Source: Agarivorans litoreus (lineage in GTDB: Bacteria; Pseudomonadota; Gammaproteobacteria; Enterobacterales; Celerinatantimonadaceae). Taken from it: a DNA stretch of 64,000 bases. The notes below the pieces were generated by a model. The model was not told the origin of the DNA. It saw nothing but the letters and a program-made list of their open reading frames with translations, and searched no databases. Location: contig NZ_BLPI01000001.1 of the NCBI RefSeq assembly GCF_019649015.1, positions 3,095,001-3,159,000 on the forward strand, written 5' to 3'. Shown here in pieces: positions 8,333 through 17,720 of the stretch (the stretch's first letter is position 1; every line of letters begins with the position of its first letter). A program made the translations under genes and the position numbers.

Positions 8333-9331
8333 CTAAAACCCTTCCAACACAATTTTTCCTTTAGCCTTTTGCGACTCAATAAAGGCGTGAGCTTGTTTGA
8401 GGTTGTCGGCATTTATCTGGCCAAAGTGTTCACCTAAGGTACTTTTTATCTTCCCTTGATCAATGAGGGTAGCCACTTCGCTGAGTAACTCATGCTGTTT
8501 AATCATGTCTTCGGTTTGGAACATTGAGCGGGTATACATAAACTCCCAATGCAGCGAAATACTCTTACGTTTAAGCAGTTTTACATCTAACTCAGCTGGG
8601 TCATCAATTAAACCAAATTTTCCTTGTGGCTTAATCACTTTGACAATCTCGGCCATGTGTTGGTCGGTATTGTTTAAACTCACTACGTAGTCGATGTTGT
8701 TTTGCTCGGCTAACTCTTCACTTAAAGGATTGCGGTGATTAATGATTTGGTCGGCCCCCAATTCTTTTAACCAAGTCTGGGTTTCTGGTCGAGAGGCAGT
8801 GGCAATAACTTTAAGCTTGGTGAGCTGTTTAACCAACTGAACCATTATCGAGCCTACGCCGCCAGCAGCGCCAATAATCAAAATAGACTTTGGCTCAGTT
8901 TTACTCACTTGCAAGCGGTCGAATAGCATTTCCCAAGCGGTTAGCGCCGTAAGAGGCAAGGCGGCCGCATGTGCTGCTGGAATGCTAGTGGGTGCTAAGC
9001 TAACTATGCGTTCATCTACCAGTTGGTATTCGGCATTGCTGCCAGCGCGAGTTAAATCACCGGCATACCAGACTTTGTCACCTACTTTGAAAAGCTGGGC
9101 TTGGTCGCCAATTTGCTCCACGGTGCCTACCGCATCCCAGCCGATTACTTTCCATTGGCCTTGCTCGGCGGAGACATTGGCGCGAATTTTAGTATCAACA
9201 GGGTTTACCGAGATGGCTTCAACTTTTATTAATAAGTCTTTAGCACTGGCACTAGGCTTTGGCAGTTCAATATCTTGTAGTGATAAGTTCTCACTAATTG
9301 CTAGTGCTTGTTGGTAGGCTACAGCTTTCAT
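8333..9331 (-). CDS. Zinc-type alcohol dehydrogenase / quinone oxidoreductase family protein
   Basis: 332 residues of the medium-chain dehydrogenase/reductase superfamily. An N-terminal GroES-like domain (EAISVNPVDTKIR, GWDAVGTVEQIG, FKVGDKVWYAG) is followed by a Rossmann domain with the nucleotide motif GAAGGVGSI. The zinc-ligand cysteines of alcohol dehydrogenases are missing, as in quinone oxidoreductases. The NPVDTKIR signature marks the subgroup annotated as zinc-binding alcohol dehydrogenase family, which probably reduces quinones or enones with NADPH. An ATG at 9343 is also in frame, but the one at 9331 has GGAG six bases upstream and gives the usual MKAVAY start. Confidence 0.85.
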   Translation of the reverse strand: MKAVAYQQALAISENLSLQDIELPKPSASAKDLLIKVEAISVNPVDTKIRANVSAEQGQWKVIGWDAVGTVEQIGDQAQLFKVGDKVWYAGDLTRAGSNAEYQLVDERIVSLAPTSIPAAHAAALPLTALTAWEMLFDRLQVSKTEPKSILIIGAAGGVGSIMVQLVKQLTKLKVIATASRPETQTWLKELGADQIINHRNPLSEELAEQNNIDYVVSLNNTDQHMAEIVKVIKPQGKFGLIDDPAELDVKLLKRKSISLHWEFMYTRSMFQTEDMIKQHELLSEVATLIDQGKIKSTLGEHFGQINADNLKQAHAFIESQKAKGKIVLEGF

Positions 9332-9573
9332 TGGTGGCTCCATTAGGGCGAAAATCCAGATAACTCAGTGTAGTAGAGTTTGGTTGTAGGAAAAACACAG
9401 CTGCGATTAAATCACTTTCAATTTATTTTTGATAATCAGTGAGAGAAGATAACCAGCACTTAATTTGGGTTTTGGCTAGCTTACATCAAGTTATGCTTTC
9501 TAATAGCGTACTAAACTGTCGGTTATTTGAGCTAAGCCCAGCTTGTTTATGTAGATTTTACAAAGAGTTATTT

Positions 9574-10557
9574 ATGGAACACAATTGGCGCTTATGTGCA
9601 GCGCGCTTAAGCCGTTTTCCCACGCCAGTGGCAGGGCTTGCATTAGGGATAGCGAGCCTAGGCTTTGTCATTGAGTCTAGTTATAGCACCGAGGGCTTCG
9701 TTCAAGGGCTTTCCGCGCTGCTTGCAAGTATGCTGTTGGGCTTGCTGCTGCTAAGGTTTGTGTTGCACCCTAAAACGCTTATTCAAGATTTATCACACCC
9801 TGTTGTGGGCAGCGTTGCTCCTACTTTTGCTATGGCATTAATGCTAGTAAGCAATGCCGTTGCGCGTTATTTGCACCCTTTTGCTGGTAGTGTTCTTTGG
9901 CTATTGGCCATTGTTATCCATTTGGCTTTTTTAGCGGCCTTTTGTTACCACCGCAGCCGTCAATTTAATTGGACTGACATGGGGCCAAGCTGGTTTGTGC
10001 CGCCTGTGGGGATTATTGTGGCCGCACTTGCTTACCTTGGTCCGGTGCATGGCGTTTTATATTGGCTGGCGGTCGCTTGTTTATGGTTTGGTATGGCATG
10101 TTTTGCGATTATGTTACCGATGATGTTTTATCGGTTTATTTTCAAAGACAACATTGAGCAAGGCGCGCAGCCCACTATTGCCATTCTTGCCGCGCCTGCC
10201 AGTTTATCGATGGCCGGTTATTTGACTATTGAGCCTTCTCCATCAGCCTTGATAGTGTTGAGCTTGTTTGGCATTTCGCTATTGATGACCTTTACCGTTT
10301 ACCTGTCTTTTTTCAAATTATTGCGCTTACCTTTCTCTCCAGGCTATGCGGCATTTACCTTTCCTATGGTAATTGGCGCTAGCTGCATGTTTAAAACCGC
10401 AGACTTATTGAGTAGATGGGGAGTAAACGCTAGCTTGGTTGAAGAAGTGTTATGGTTGGCGCGTTTTGAGCTATTAATGGCAAGCCTAGTTGTCGCTTAC
10501 GTTAGCTTCAGGTTTATCTACTTCTTTGTATTTACGCGGCGCCATCAGCAGCTTTAG
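9574..10557 (+). CDS. SLAC1/TehA-type (TDT family) membrane transporter
   Basis: 327 residues with ten hydrophobic segments. The first, RFPTPVAGLALGIASLG, is the TehA/SLAC1 opening motif (FPTP near the first membrane helix). Later segments such as SWFVPPVGII and the FPMVIG near the ninth helix also match the family. These proteins are trimeric anion channels or dicarboxylate/tellurite-resistance exporters. The open frame begins at 9439, but the first 45 codons are not membrane-like; the ATG at 9574 has AAAGAG upstream and gives the family length. Confidence 0.85.
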   Translation: MEHNWRLCAARLSRFPTPVAGLALGIASLGFVIESSYSTEGFVQGLSALLASMLLGLLLLRFVLHPKTLIQDLSHPVVGSVAPTFAMALMLVSNAVARYLHPFAGSVLWLLAIVIHLAFLAAFCYHRSRQFNWTDMGPSWFVPPVGIIVAALAYLGPVHGVLYWLAVACLWFGMACFAIMLPMMFYRFIFKDNIEQGAQPTIAILAAPASLSMAGYLTIEPSPSALIVLSLFGISLLMTFTVYLSFFKLLRLPFSPGYAAFTFPMVIGASCMFKTADLLSRWGVNASLVEEVLWLARFELLMASLVVAYVSFRFIYFFVFTRRHQQL

Positions 10558-10587
10558 CGTTAAGCAAATCTAAACTCTTGCTCTAGG

Positions 10588-11865
10588 TTAAATTGCGCTA
10601 AAGAAGTAGCGGGCAGCTAGCTGGATCAGTTGTTCGTTGGTGTCTGCTTCTAGCCCGTGCAAGGCGCGCTGTGGCCGTTGGCTGTTTAGCCATTGGTATT
10701 CGCCACCTATAAACCAGTTTTTGTTTAACCTATATTGGTAGGCGAAGGTAAGGCCTTTGCCGCGCTCGTTATTGTCATCTAAGGGGGTGTTGTCGCGGTC
10801 GATGTTTTCAAAGGCTTCTGCCCGCAGGCTCACTCGGTGCTTCTTTTTAAAGTTGCGGGTGAGCATGGCAAAACCGTTGGCAAAGTCCATCTTTACAGCA
10901 TCTTGGCGATCGAGCGATTGCATCAAGGTGGAGCCGTTCATGTATTGCCACAATAGCTGCCACTGCTTGTTTATCCGCCATTTTCCACCTAAGTGAGCAA
11001 AGCGGGTTCGCCACGCGTAGTCTCCACCATCAATTAAGTAAGGTTTAGCCAGGTTATCGTAGTATCCCACTCTAAACAGGGTATGGCGTCTGATGCTCCA
11101 GTCCAAGTTAGTATAAAAGCCGGGGCGATGATCTATTTCTTTAAATGGGTTCGAACGGCGGGTTTGATCGGCTAATGCGGGTTGCAATGGTTCGGGGAAT
11201 GGGCGAGTTTCCCCCCATAAAGTTTGTCTCGAGCTACTTGTCCAGCCGTGCCAAGCTAATAAGGCTCCAGCTGGGTCGTTGGCCACAAACAGCATGCCGC
11301 TTACTGACAAGTTGTGTTGGGAGTTAGAAAATTTACCTAAGCGCTCTAGTTTGGCCTCGATGCCGGTGGTGCGAATTTCTTCTCCAACCCAAGTATTAAG
11401 AGTGGAGGCGTTTAAGGTGTATGGCGTTGCCCAGGCGGTGGCGGTGTTTTCTAAGGAAATACTCGGATACATAATGCCCGCTCGGCCCGACCAGCGAAGG
11501 CCACTCTCTGAGGGGAGACCTTTATAACTAAAAAAAGCCTCAGTAAAACCTAGCGCACTATCTTCTTGATCGAGCCAGCCATTTAAAACCAATTTGCCAG
11601 AGAAGCCGTTATCCCAGTGGGCGCTTAAATCTAAGCCTGCTTGAGCAACAGAAAGTTGGCTTCCATCAGAGTAGCCAAATTTGCCGTAGCCACCTTTTAC
11701 ATAGCTGTCACTGCTATCTACATGGCTAGCGCGTAAATCGAGGATCCCTCTGGCGCTATATTCCGCAGCCTTGGTGGGGTTTAGCGTAGCTGTTAGCATC
11801 AAACAGATGCTGAAAATAATTCCCTTATTCGGCAAACTCGATGCTCTCCTGAGCGAGTAATTCAT
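10588..11865 (-). CDS. Outer-membrane beta-barrel protein of unknown function
   Basis: About 425 residues: a signal peptide cleaved near PTKAAEYS, then alternating amphipathic strands with many aromatic residues, ending in QLAARYFFSAI with the aromatic-rich C-terminal strand of outer-membrane barrels. I do not recognise a specific porin family. It is the third gene of a unit with a cupredoxin-like protein and a GGDEF/EAL protein, and overlaps the latter. Two starts are plausible: ATG at 11865 (41-base overlap, weak ribosome-binding site) or TTG at 11835 (11-base overlap, AGGAG ten bases upstream). The TTG start gives a cleaner signal peptide. Confidence 0.65.
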   Translation of the reverse strand: MNYSLRRASSLPNKGIIFSICLMLTATLNPTKAAEYSARGILDLRASHVDSSDSYVKGGYGKFGYSDGSQLSVAQAGLDLSAHWDNGFSGKLVLNGWLDQEDSALGFTEAFFSYKGLPSESGLRWSGRAGIMYPSISLENTATAWATPYTLNASTLNTWVGEEIRTTGIEAKLERLGKFSNSQHNLSVSGMLFVANDPAGALLAWHGWTSSSRQTLWGETRPFPEPLQPALADQTRRSNPFKEIDHRPGFYTNLDWSIRRHTLFRVGYYDNLAKPYLIDGGDYAWRTRFAHLGGKWRINKQWQLLWQYMNGSTLMQSLDRQDAVKMDFANGFAMLTRNFKKKHRVSLRAEAFENIDRDNTPLDDNNERGKGLTFAYQYRLNKNWFIGGEYQWLNSQRPQRALHGLEADTNEQLIQLAARYFFSAI

Positions 11866-14143
11866 ACAATTCTTTAGCGGGTTTTGGGCGACTAATAAAG
11901 TAGCCTTGAGCTAAATTACACTTGGCTTTTTCCAGCCAACGCAAGCTCTCGATATCTTCAATACCCTCTGCTACTACACTTAAGCCCATGTTGTGCGCCA
12001 GCTCAATGGTCGACTTCACAATAATGGCATCGTCGGCATCAATGGCGAGCTTTTGTACAAAAGATTTATCAATTTTGAGCTCATGCACCGGTAGGCGTTT
12101 TAACTGAGCAAGGGACGAGTAACCGGTGCCGTAGTCATCAATAGACAATTTAAAGCCACGTTTTTTAAAGCGAGCCAACAAGGCTATCGCCGTTTCAGGG
12201 TCGTCAACTAACGCGCTCTCTGTGACTTCTAAGGTGAAGGATTCTGCTGCTAGTTGCTTGTTTTCGATATTCTGGCAAATGAAGCTATAAAAGCTATCGT
12301 CTTTTAGGTTTTCGCCAGAGATATTGATCGCGATGTTGACGTCGACACCTTTAACTTTCCAGGCCAGGCTTTGCGATAAGGCTTCTAAAAATACCCAGCG
12401 AGTGAGCGGGTTAATTTGCCCAGTATGTTCGGCAATTTCGATAAAGGCATCGGGTGGAACCATGCCTAACTCTGGGTGTTGCCAACGTACTAAAGCTTCT
12501 ACATGGGTGATTCTGTTAGCGGCAAAGCTAAACTTTGGCTGGTAGTGCAGGGTGAGCTGGTTATTTTGAATGGCCTTTTTAAGATCGTTAATTAGGCTTA
12601 AGCGTTCAACGGTATTGGTATCGGCACTTGGGTCGTAGATGTAACAATGGCTGCGCGCTTCTCGACAGTGATTTAAGGCCGCATCTGCTTTTTGCAGTAA
12701 CTCTTGCGGATTTTGACCATGCTCTGGAAATAAGGCTACACCTACATGCGTTTGCAGCTGTAGATGCATATCTTGAAAATTACAGCCTTCGTGCATTTGC
12801 ATACTAATAAGCTGCAAATGTTGTTGTACGTTGTCTCGGGTTACATTTGGCAGCAATACAATAAATTCATCGGCACCAATGTGGCACAGGTGGTGTTCGC
12901 TATTTAGTGCGCTTAGGCGTTTGCCGGCTTCTTTAATTAGCCGGTCGCCAGCTTGGTGGCCTAAGGTATCGTTTACTTGTTTTAGACGACAAATGTTTAA
13001 GTGGAACATCGCAAAGGGCAGTTTGCTGTCAGCTGTAAGTTGAGTAAGTTTATTGGCTAGCCAGTTACGGTTAGGTAGCTCGGTAAGCGGGTCGTGGTGC
13101 AAGCGATGATTAATCGCTTGTTCACGACTGAGTACTTGCTCTTGCATGCTATTAAACTCGCTGGCTAGTTGGCCAAGCTCGGTTCTGTCGTTTATCGATA
13201 CCGGCGTTTGATAATCACCAGTGGCCAGCCGTTTAGCTTGTTTCACTAGTAGTTTAATTGGCTTAGTAATGTCATCGGCAATCAGATAAGCCGCTACCAT
13301 AGAGCAGAACAGAGTGAGTGCGGTGAGCAGTAAAATTTGCACCCAACTTTGTTGAATAACTGCCACTAGATTGTCTCTAGAGCTATGCAGCACCACATAA
13401 AATGCACCGTCACCCGCTACGCTAAATTGTTGGTGTAGGGCTAGCACATCACTATTGCTTTGGCTCAGTAAGGCTTTGGCGCTAGCAAGGTTTGCATCGG
13501 TATTACTAGAACCTAGCAAAGACCACGTTTGTTGTTGCTGTAAGATAAAGTCGGTTTGTAAGCCGGTTTGGTTTAAAAAGCTTTCTGCTAAGGGCTTACC
13601 AATTTCATAACCAAATCCGGCCCAACCAATAATTGCTGGGCCACTTTTTATCGCCGAAAGATGCAGTTGGTAAAGCCGCTTGCCAATAGCGTAGTAGGGG
13701 GGAAGTTGGCCTTGCTGTAAGGCTGGCATAAAGGCAAAAGCTTGACCTTGCTGTTCACCCCTTACCACTTTGCTTTTTTGATTAGCTTGCTGGCTGTTTA
13801 CTAATTGCAGTTCAATCATGCCCGACGGCGTGACCACCATGGCTAAGTCTGCATTAATGCGTTTACCGTGATTATGCAAAGCAATCGCAACGCTGCGTTT
13901 GTCTTCACCAAATACACTTTTTAATCCGTAATCGTTGGTGACAGTTTCGGCAAAGCTGCTTAGGTAAAACCCTCGGCGATTAAACTCACTTTGAAACAGA
14001 GCGTTGGCTTTGCTTAACTGCGAGTCGATGGCAATTTTTTCTTTCAGCCTTAAGGAGTCGTAGGTAGACCAAAATGAGATCGCTTGAAGCAGTAACAATA
14101 GCGATACTATCAACAGTAGTATTTTGGTCTTTATGCTTTTCAT
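11825..14143 (-). CDS. Membrane GGDEF/EAL cyclic-di-GMP regulator with periplasmic sensor and HAMP
   Basis: 772 residues. A membrane helix at the N-terminus, a periplasmic sensor of about 240 residues, a second helix (about 270-290) and a HAMP segment (ITKPIKLLVKQAKRLATGDY) precede a GGDEF domain (RLHHDPLTELPNR onward) and an EAL domain. The GGDEF signature reads GADEF, so cyclase activity is uncertain. The EAL domain is intact: EALVRW, NISGENL, DDYGTGYSSL, VAEGIED. A net phosphodiesterase role is the simplest inference. The ATG at 14143 has AGGAG upstream; an in-frame TTG at 14158 does not. It begins 15 bases after the cupredoxin-like gene, so periplasmic copper or redox state could be its signal. 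Confidence 0.85.
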   Translation of the reverse strand: MKSIKTKILLLIVSLLLLLQAISFWSTYDSLRLKEKIAIDSQLSKANALFQSEFNRRGFYLSSFAETVTNDYGLKSVFGEDKRSVAIALHNHGKRINADLAMVVTPSGMIELQLVNSQQANQKSKVVRGEQQGQAFAFMPALQQGQLPPYYAIGKRLYQLHLSAIKSGPAIIGWAGFGYEIGKPLAESFLNQTGLQTDFILQQQQTWSLLGSSNTDANLASAKALLSQSNSDVLALHQQFSVAGDGAFYVVLHSSRDNLVAVIQQSWVQILLLTALTLFCSMVAAYLIADDITKPIKLLVKQAKRLATGDYQTPVSINDRTELGQLASEFNSMQEQVLSREQAINHRLHHDPLTELPNRNWLANKLTQLTADSKLPFAMFHLNICRLKQVNDTLGHQAGDRLIKEAGKRLSALNSEHHLCHIGADEFIVLLPNVTRDNVQQHLQLISMQMHEGCNFQDMHLQLQTHVGVALFPEHGQNPQELLQKADAALNHCREARSHCYIYDPSADTNTVERLSLINDLKKAIQNNQLTLHYQPKFSFAANRITHVEALVRWQHPELGMVPPDAFIEIAEHTGQINPLTRWVFLEALSQSLAWKVKGVDVNIAINISGENLKDDSFYSFICQNIENKQLAAESFTLEVTESALVDDPETAIALLARFKKRGFKLSIDDYGTGYSSLAQLKRLPVHELKIDKSFVQKLAIDADDAIIVKSTIELAHNMGLSVVAEGIEDIESLRWLEKAKCNLAQGYFISRPKPAKELYELLAQESIEFAE

Positions 14144-14158
14144 CGGCGCTCCTGCCAA

Positions 14159-14818
14159 TTAGTACTCTGAGAGAAAATCAAAATCATCCGGATTTTGCTG
14201 TTCTAGTTCTGCATCTTCTAAAGCGTTGGGCAAGCTAAGTGCTAGCTTACCATTGTCGTTAATGTTTATCTGTTGGCTAAGTTGTTGGTTAGCTGTTTTA
14301 AGCTCTGGATGCCAAACCACCAGTTGGTAGTTTCCCGCTGGTACAGCAGTAAATTCAACCATTCCTTGGGCGTTAGTTTTGTTAAACAAGGGCGTATCAA
14401 CTAGCAATAAATATGCGCCCATCCAGTCATGAATGTTACACCCCATAGGTACCACGCCGCTGTGGTCGAAGTCATGTTTGCTGTGGGTCTCCCCCGACTT
14501 GATTTGAAATGAAAACTTGTTATCACCAGCAGCAGAGTAGATGTGGTGGGTAATGTTGTCATCGTTATTAAAATCGACTTGGCTACCACGTTGCGCAACG
14601 CTGATGTAAGGCACAAAGGCTTTATCTCGCTGGCCTATCACAACGGTTTGTTGGTTTATCTCACTGAGTTGATGGCCCTGTGGCTCAAGATAAACCACCA
14701 CATTGGCGGCGGGGCTGCCATCGGGCTGGCTGAGGCTTAGCTGATAGCTAAAGCTTGAATTGGCAAGGCTCGAAAAGCTGAGAAGTATTAACGCTAAGCA
14801 GGTGACTATGTTTCTCAT
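14159..14818 (-). CDS. Periplasmic cupredoxin-like copper protein
   Basis: 219 residues with a Sec signal peptide ending near SLANSS. The mature part resembles the cupredoxin-like proteins annotated as methylamine utilisation proteins. Probable type-1 copper ligands are all present: THH in NDDNITHHIYS, then Cys, His and Met in GCNIHDWMGAYLL. A transthyretin-like segment (FTAVPAGNYQLVVWHPEL) follows, and the tail is acidic. It is the first gene of a unit with the GGDEF/EAL gene 15 bases downstream and the barrel protein after it. The ATG at 14818 has AAAGG six bases upstream and is preferred over that at 14824. Electron transfer or metal sensing for the regulator is inference. Confidence 0.8.
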   Translation of the reverse strand: MRNIVTCLALILLSFSSLANSSFSYQLSLSQPDGSPAANVVVYLEPQGHQLSEINQQTVVIGQRDKAFVPYISVAQRGSQVDFNNDDNITHHIYSAAGDNKFSFQIKSGETHSKHDFDHSGVVPMGCNIHDWMGAYLLLVDTPLFNKTNAQGMVEFTAVPAGNYQLVVWHPELKTANQQLSQQININDNGKLALSLPNALEDAELEQQNPDDFDFLSEY

Positions 14819-15044
14819 CGGCATCCTTTCGCCACATTACTGGTGGCTGATGAAATCTGTTGGTGGTTTGGTTCTAGTACTTAGACCTTAGCACTTAGCC
14901 AAATATTACAGCTTATTTGCTTGGGCATAACTGAGCTATTTAAGTGTAAGCACTTGGCAGTTGATTGAGCAGCAGAAATTGCGCTAAATGCAGCATAGTT
15001 AGCAAAAGCCCGAAGCAAATGAGTACCTTAGGCAGGTTGTGAGC

Positions 15045-15452
15045 TTAATCGTTGTTGCTTAATGCATGCAGGGCTGCGGCTCGGCGAGTTTCATGTTCAT
15101 TCATAAAGTAGCAGCGGTGGGTATAAGCAGAGGTTAGGGCTTTATGCTTATCTAGGTCTGGATAACGTTGGTCGTAACGCTCACTAAAGTTTAAGTATTG
15201 GCGATGGTTTAACTGCCTTACAGAGTTGGCTAACTCGCTAGGTACTTGATATTCGGCCACTAAAGCTTGGTAGTCTTGTTGATGTACCGCCACTCGAGAG
15301 TGGTTTTTTAAGTGTTTGGCAGCGGCCATACAAGCGGCGGCTTCGTTTAGTTCAAACATCATTTCTGCAGCCTGTGGTGGTAGCTCTTTGGCTTGAACGG
15401 TAAGTGCTAGGCCCGCGCTAAAAGCGACTAAAAGTAATTGGCGAAAGGTCAT
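15045..15452 (-). CDS. Small exported protein of unknown function
   Basis: 135 residues with a signal peptide (MTFRQLLLVAFSAGLALTVQA) and a mature helical part rich in Ala, His and Tyr with two cysteines (AAACMAAA and THRCYFMN), possibly a disulphide pair. I do not recognise a family. A TTG at 15470 is in frame, but the ATG at 15452, with AAGG about nine bases upstream, gives the correct signal peptide. It is divergent from the phosphoesterase gene. Confidence 0.6.
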   Translation of the reverse strand: MTFRQLLLVAFSAGLALTVQAKELPPQAAEMMFELNEAAACMAAAKHLKNHSRVAVHQQDYQALVAEYQVPSELANSVRQLNHRQYLNFSERYDQRYPDLDKHKALTSAYTHRCYFMNEHETRRAAALHALSNND

Positions 15453-15648
15453 GTAATTAGCCTTGAACAAGAGGTTTTAATAAGAATAAGGCAGCGTTAT
15501 AGAGGTCAATTATTAAATAAATATTACGGTTAGCACTTAATTTTAGTAATTGCTTTAATTAATAAAAATGAAATCTTAGTGTCATATTTTGAATTCAGTA
15601 TCCTCCGCCAAATCAACTAGATAACTGGCGAAATGGAGACATTACCTA

Positions 15649-17652
15649 ATGCCAAATTCAACTAAATCAGTCTTTCGCGCTACTTTGTGCGCTGCGGCAG
15701 TGAGCGCACTACTTAGTGCTTGTAACAGTGATAGCAATAATGACCAAGATACTTCAAGCCCAATTGTACCGGCACCGCTGTCTATTGGTCTGTTACCTGA
15801 TACTCAAGGCAATGGTTGGGAAGTAGCGCAACACCCCATGGAAGCAGTGTTGGCTAAGCACCAAGCACATGGCGTTGATTTGGTTATTCCGGTAGGTGAT
15901 TTAACCAATCACGGTTCAACAAAAGAATGGGCAGAGTGGCGGGAGGTTGCTGAGAAGTACCGTGAAGCTGGCATGGAGTTTTTGCCAGTAATGGGCAATC
16001 ACGAAACCAGCTGGGCTTACACGGTAGAATGGATTGAAAACATGCGTCACTACATTCCTGAAGACGCAGTTCACATGCCTAGTGCCGAGTGGCTTAACTA
16101 TTACATTATTCGTGAAAATGTATTGGTGATTGGCCTTGCTTATTACAACCTACCGATTGCCTTTGGCTGGATTAAAGATGTAGTTGCAGAACATGAAGGT
16201 AAGTTTGAACATGTGGTAATTGCCAGCCACGATGGCTTGATTGGCGCTAAGTATGGGCAAACCCGTGAGCAAATTGTACAGGGCACTAAAGATGATAATC
16301 GCCTGTTTGATATTCATAAAGAGATCCGAGAGTTATTTGCCGAAAAAGATGTCATTTGGGTGCAAGGACACGAGCACATGTATCAGCGCTCGCAAGTGCA
16401 TGCACGGGTATTAGGTTCTAATGATCCTGGTGGGCGCAATGCCGAACCGTTGGCATCTACCCCTAGTGGTGGTAATTACCGTATGCCATCTTATACCCAA
16501 ATTGTCAGTGGCAATGCTTCTTACAAGGGTTATGAATACCGTTATGGCGAACGCGAGCTGATTCAAGATGTGATTCAACACAAAATGGATAGCATGAGCA
16601 ATGGCTCGGAGCATTACGATGCCAACGCCGCCATGTTACATTTTGACGGTTCAAGAGTCGATTACCGCGCTTACTCGGCTCCTCATACCATTAAGGCCAA
16701 CAGTGATGGCCCTAAAGAATTGCTTGAGCCAAATTGGACCTTAATGGACAGCTTTAGCCGCAGTTCTAACCGTTGTGAGTCATTGATCTATCCAAACTCG
16801 ATACCCGATGATCAACGCCCAATTCTAAACCATATTGTTGAATACAAAACCGCCTCCTGTGTGGCTGATGACCAAAGTACGGCCAAGCTGTTAGGCGGCA
16901 CAAACAATACCTTTAATCGGGTAGATACCACCGAGCGAACCATGGGGTATACGGCAGGCTTTAACCGCGCCGAAACCATGAACGACATGATGCGTTTAAG
17001 CTACCAGTTCTTATTTACCAAGCATTCTTCTTGGGATGTAAATTTAAATGGTAATAACCGAGTAGTGCCTAACTACGATTCGATTCAACCTGATGAGTCT
17101 GGCGCAGAAACTGGCCATGTAGTGCTACCTGCCACCACCATCGACATGAAAAAACACCTCACTTTGAGTTGGATGCCGAAAGAGGCCGCTACGGTTTCTG
17201 ACGTGTTGCTAGTGAGTGGTACCCAAGTGCATGGTGGGGTTTATCAAAATGCCTACGGCGGTGAAGTAGATATTCGCACCATCGCCGGCCAGCCTGGCTC
17301 GCAACCCGATGGAACGGTTAAGCAACCAGTGGTCGATTTACCAAGTTATGCAACTCAAGCTTGGGATGTAGAACAGATCATTGCTGATCCATATGGCATT
17401 GAGTTCACAACCGAGAACTTGGCACAGGCAGAGAACTTAAACCTTGCTTGGAAAGCCGACGGTGAATGGCAAGCAGTAGCGGCATCTGAGTGTGTGCTCG
17501 ATTTGCCATGGGATGAAGACTACTTAACTAACCCTCCGGCACGTATTACCAGCTGTAGTGACCAACCCCTAGTTGGCTACGACAGCCAATATGGTGGACG
17601 CTGGTGGATGATCGCCCAGCAAGATGTAGAGCTAGCCTTAATTAATAAATAA
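15649..17652 (+). CDS. Calcineurin-like metallophosphoesterase lipoprotein
   Basis: 667 residues. The lipobox LLSAC places the acylated Cys at residue 25. The metallophosphoesterase motifs occur in order: PDTQG (51-54), GDLTNHG (83-89), GNHE (116-119), SHDG near 198 and GHEH near 242, so the two-metal site is complete. After about residue 330 there is a long C-terminal region of unknown fold with a CE-rich segment. It should hydrolyse a phosphate ester in the periplasm or at the cell surface. The gene after it encodes an exported ParB-like protein 69 bases downstream, with a hairpin between. Confidence 0.85.
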   Translation: MPNSTKSVFRATLCAAAVSALLSACNSDSNNDQDTSSPIVPAPLSIGLLPDTQGNGWEVAQHPMEAVLAKHQAHGVDLVIPVGDLTNHGSTKEWAEWREVAEKYREAGMEFLPVMGNHETSWAYTVEWIENMRHYIPEDAVHMPSAEWLNYYIIRENVLVIGLAYYNLPIAFGWIKDVVAEHEGKFEHVVIASHDGLIGAKYGQTREQIVQGTKDDNRLFDIHKEIRELFAEKDVIWVQGHEHMYQRSQVHARVLGSNDPGGRNAEPLASTPSGGNYRMPSYTQIVSGNASYKGYEYRYGERELIQDVIQHKMDSMSNGSEHYDANAAMLHFDGSRVDYRAYSAPHTIKANSDGPKELLEPNWTLMDSFSRSSNRCESLIYPNSIPDDQRPILNHIVEYKTASCVADDQSTAKLLGGTNNTFNRVDTTERTMGYTAGFNRAETMNDMMRLSYQFLFTKHSSWDVNLNGNNRVVPNYDSIQPDESGAETGHVVLPATTIDMKKHLTLSWMPKEAATVSDVLLVSGTQVHGGVYQNAYGGEVDIRTIAGQPGSQPDGTVKQPVVDLPSYATQAWDVEQIIADPYGIEFTTENLAQAENLNLAWKADGEWQAVAASECVLDLPWDEDYLTNPPARITSCSDQPLVGYDSQYGGRWWMIAQQDVELALINK

Positions 17653-17661
17653 GCATTAGCT

Positions 17662-17687
17662 ACGGGGCGCCAATGGCGTGGCCCCGT
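17662..17687 (+). terminator. Intergenic hairpin, possible weak terminator or attenuator
   Basis: A 7-bp stem ACGGGGC/GCCCCGT with an inner GCC/GGC pair, nine bases after the phosphoesterase stop. No T-run follows, so it may stabilise the upstream message rather than stop transcription fully. Confidence 0.4.
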
Positions 17688-17720
17688 GGCTTAATTCAAC
17701 AGTTTTAATGAGGAAGTATA

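Noticed and set aside
17662-17687. Riboswitch upstream of the ParB-like gene
   Set aside because: Only a single simple hairpin is present, without the conserved core of any riboswitch class I know.
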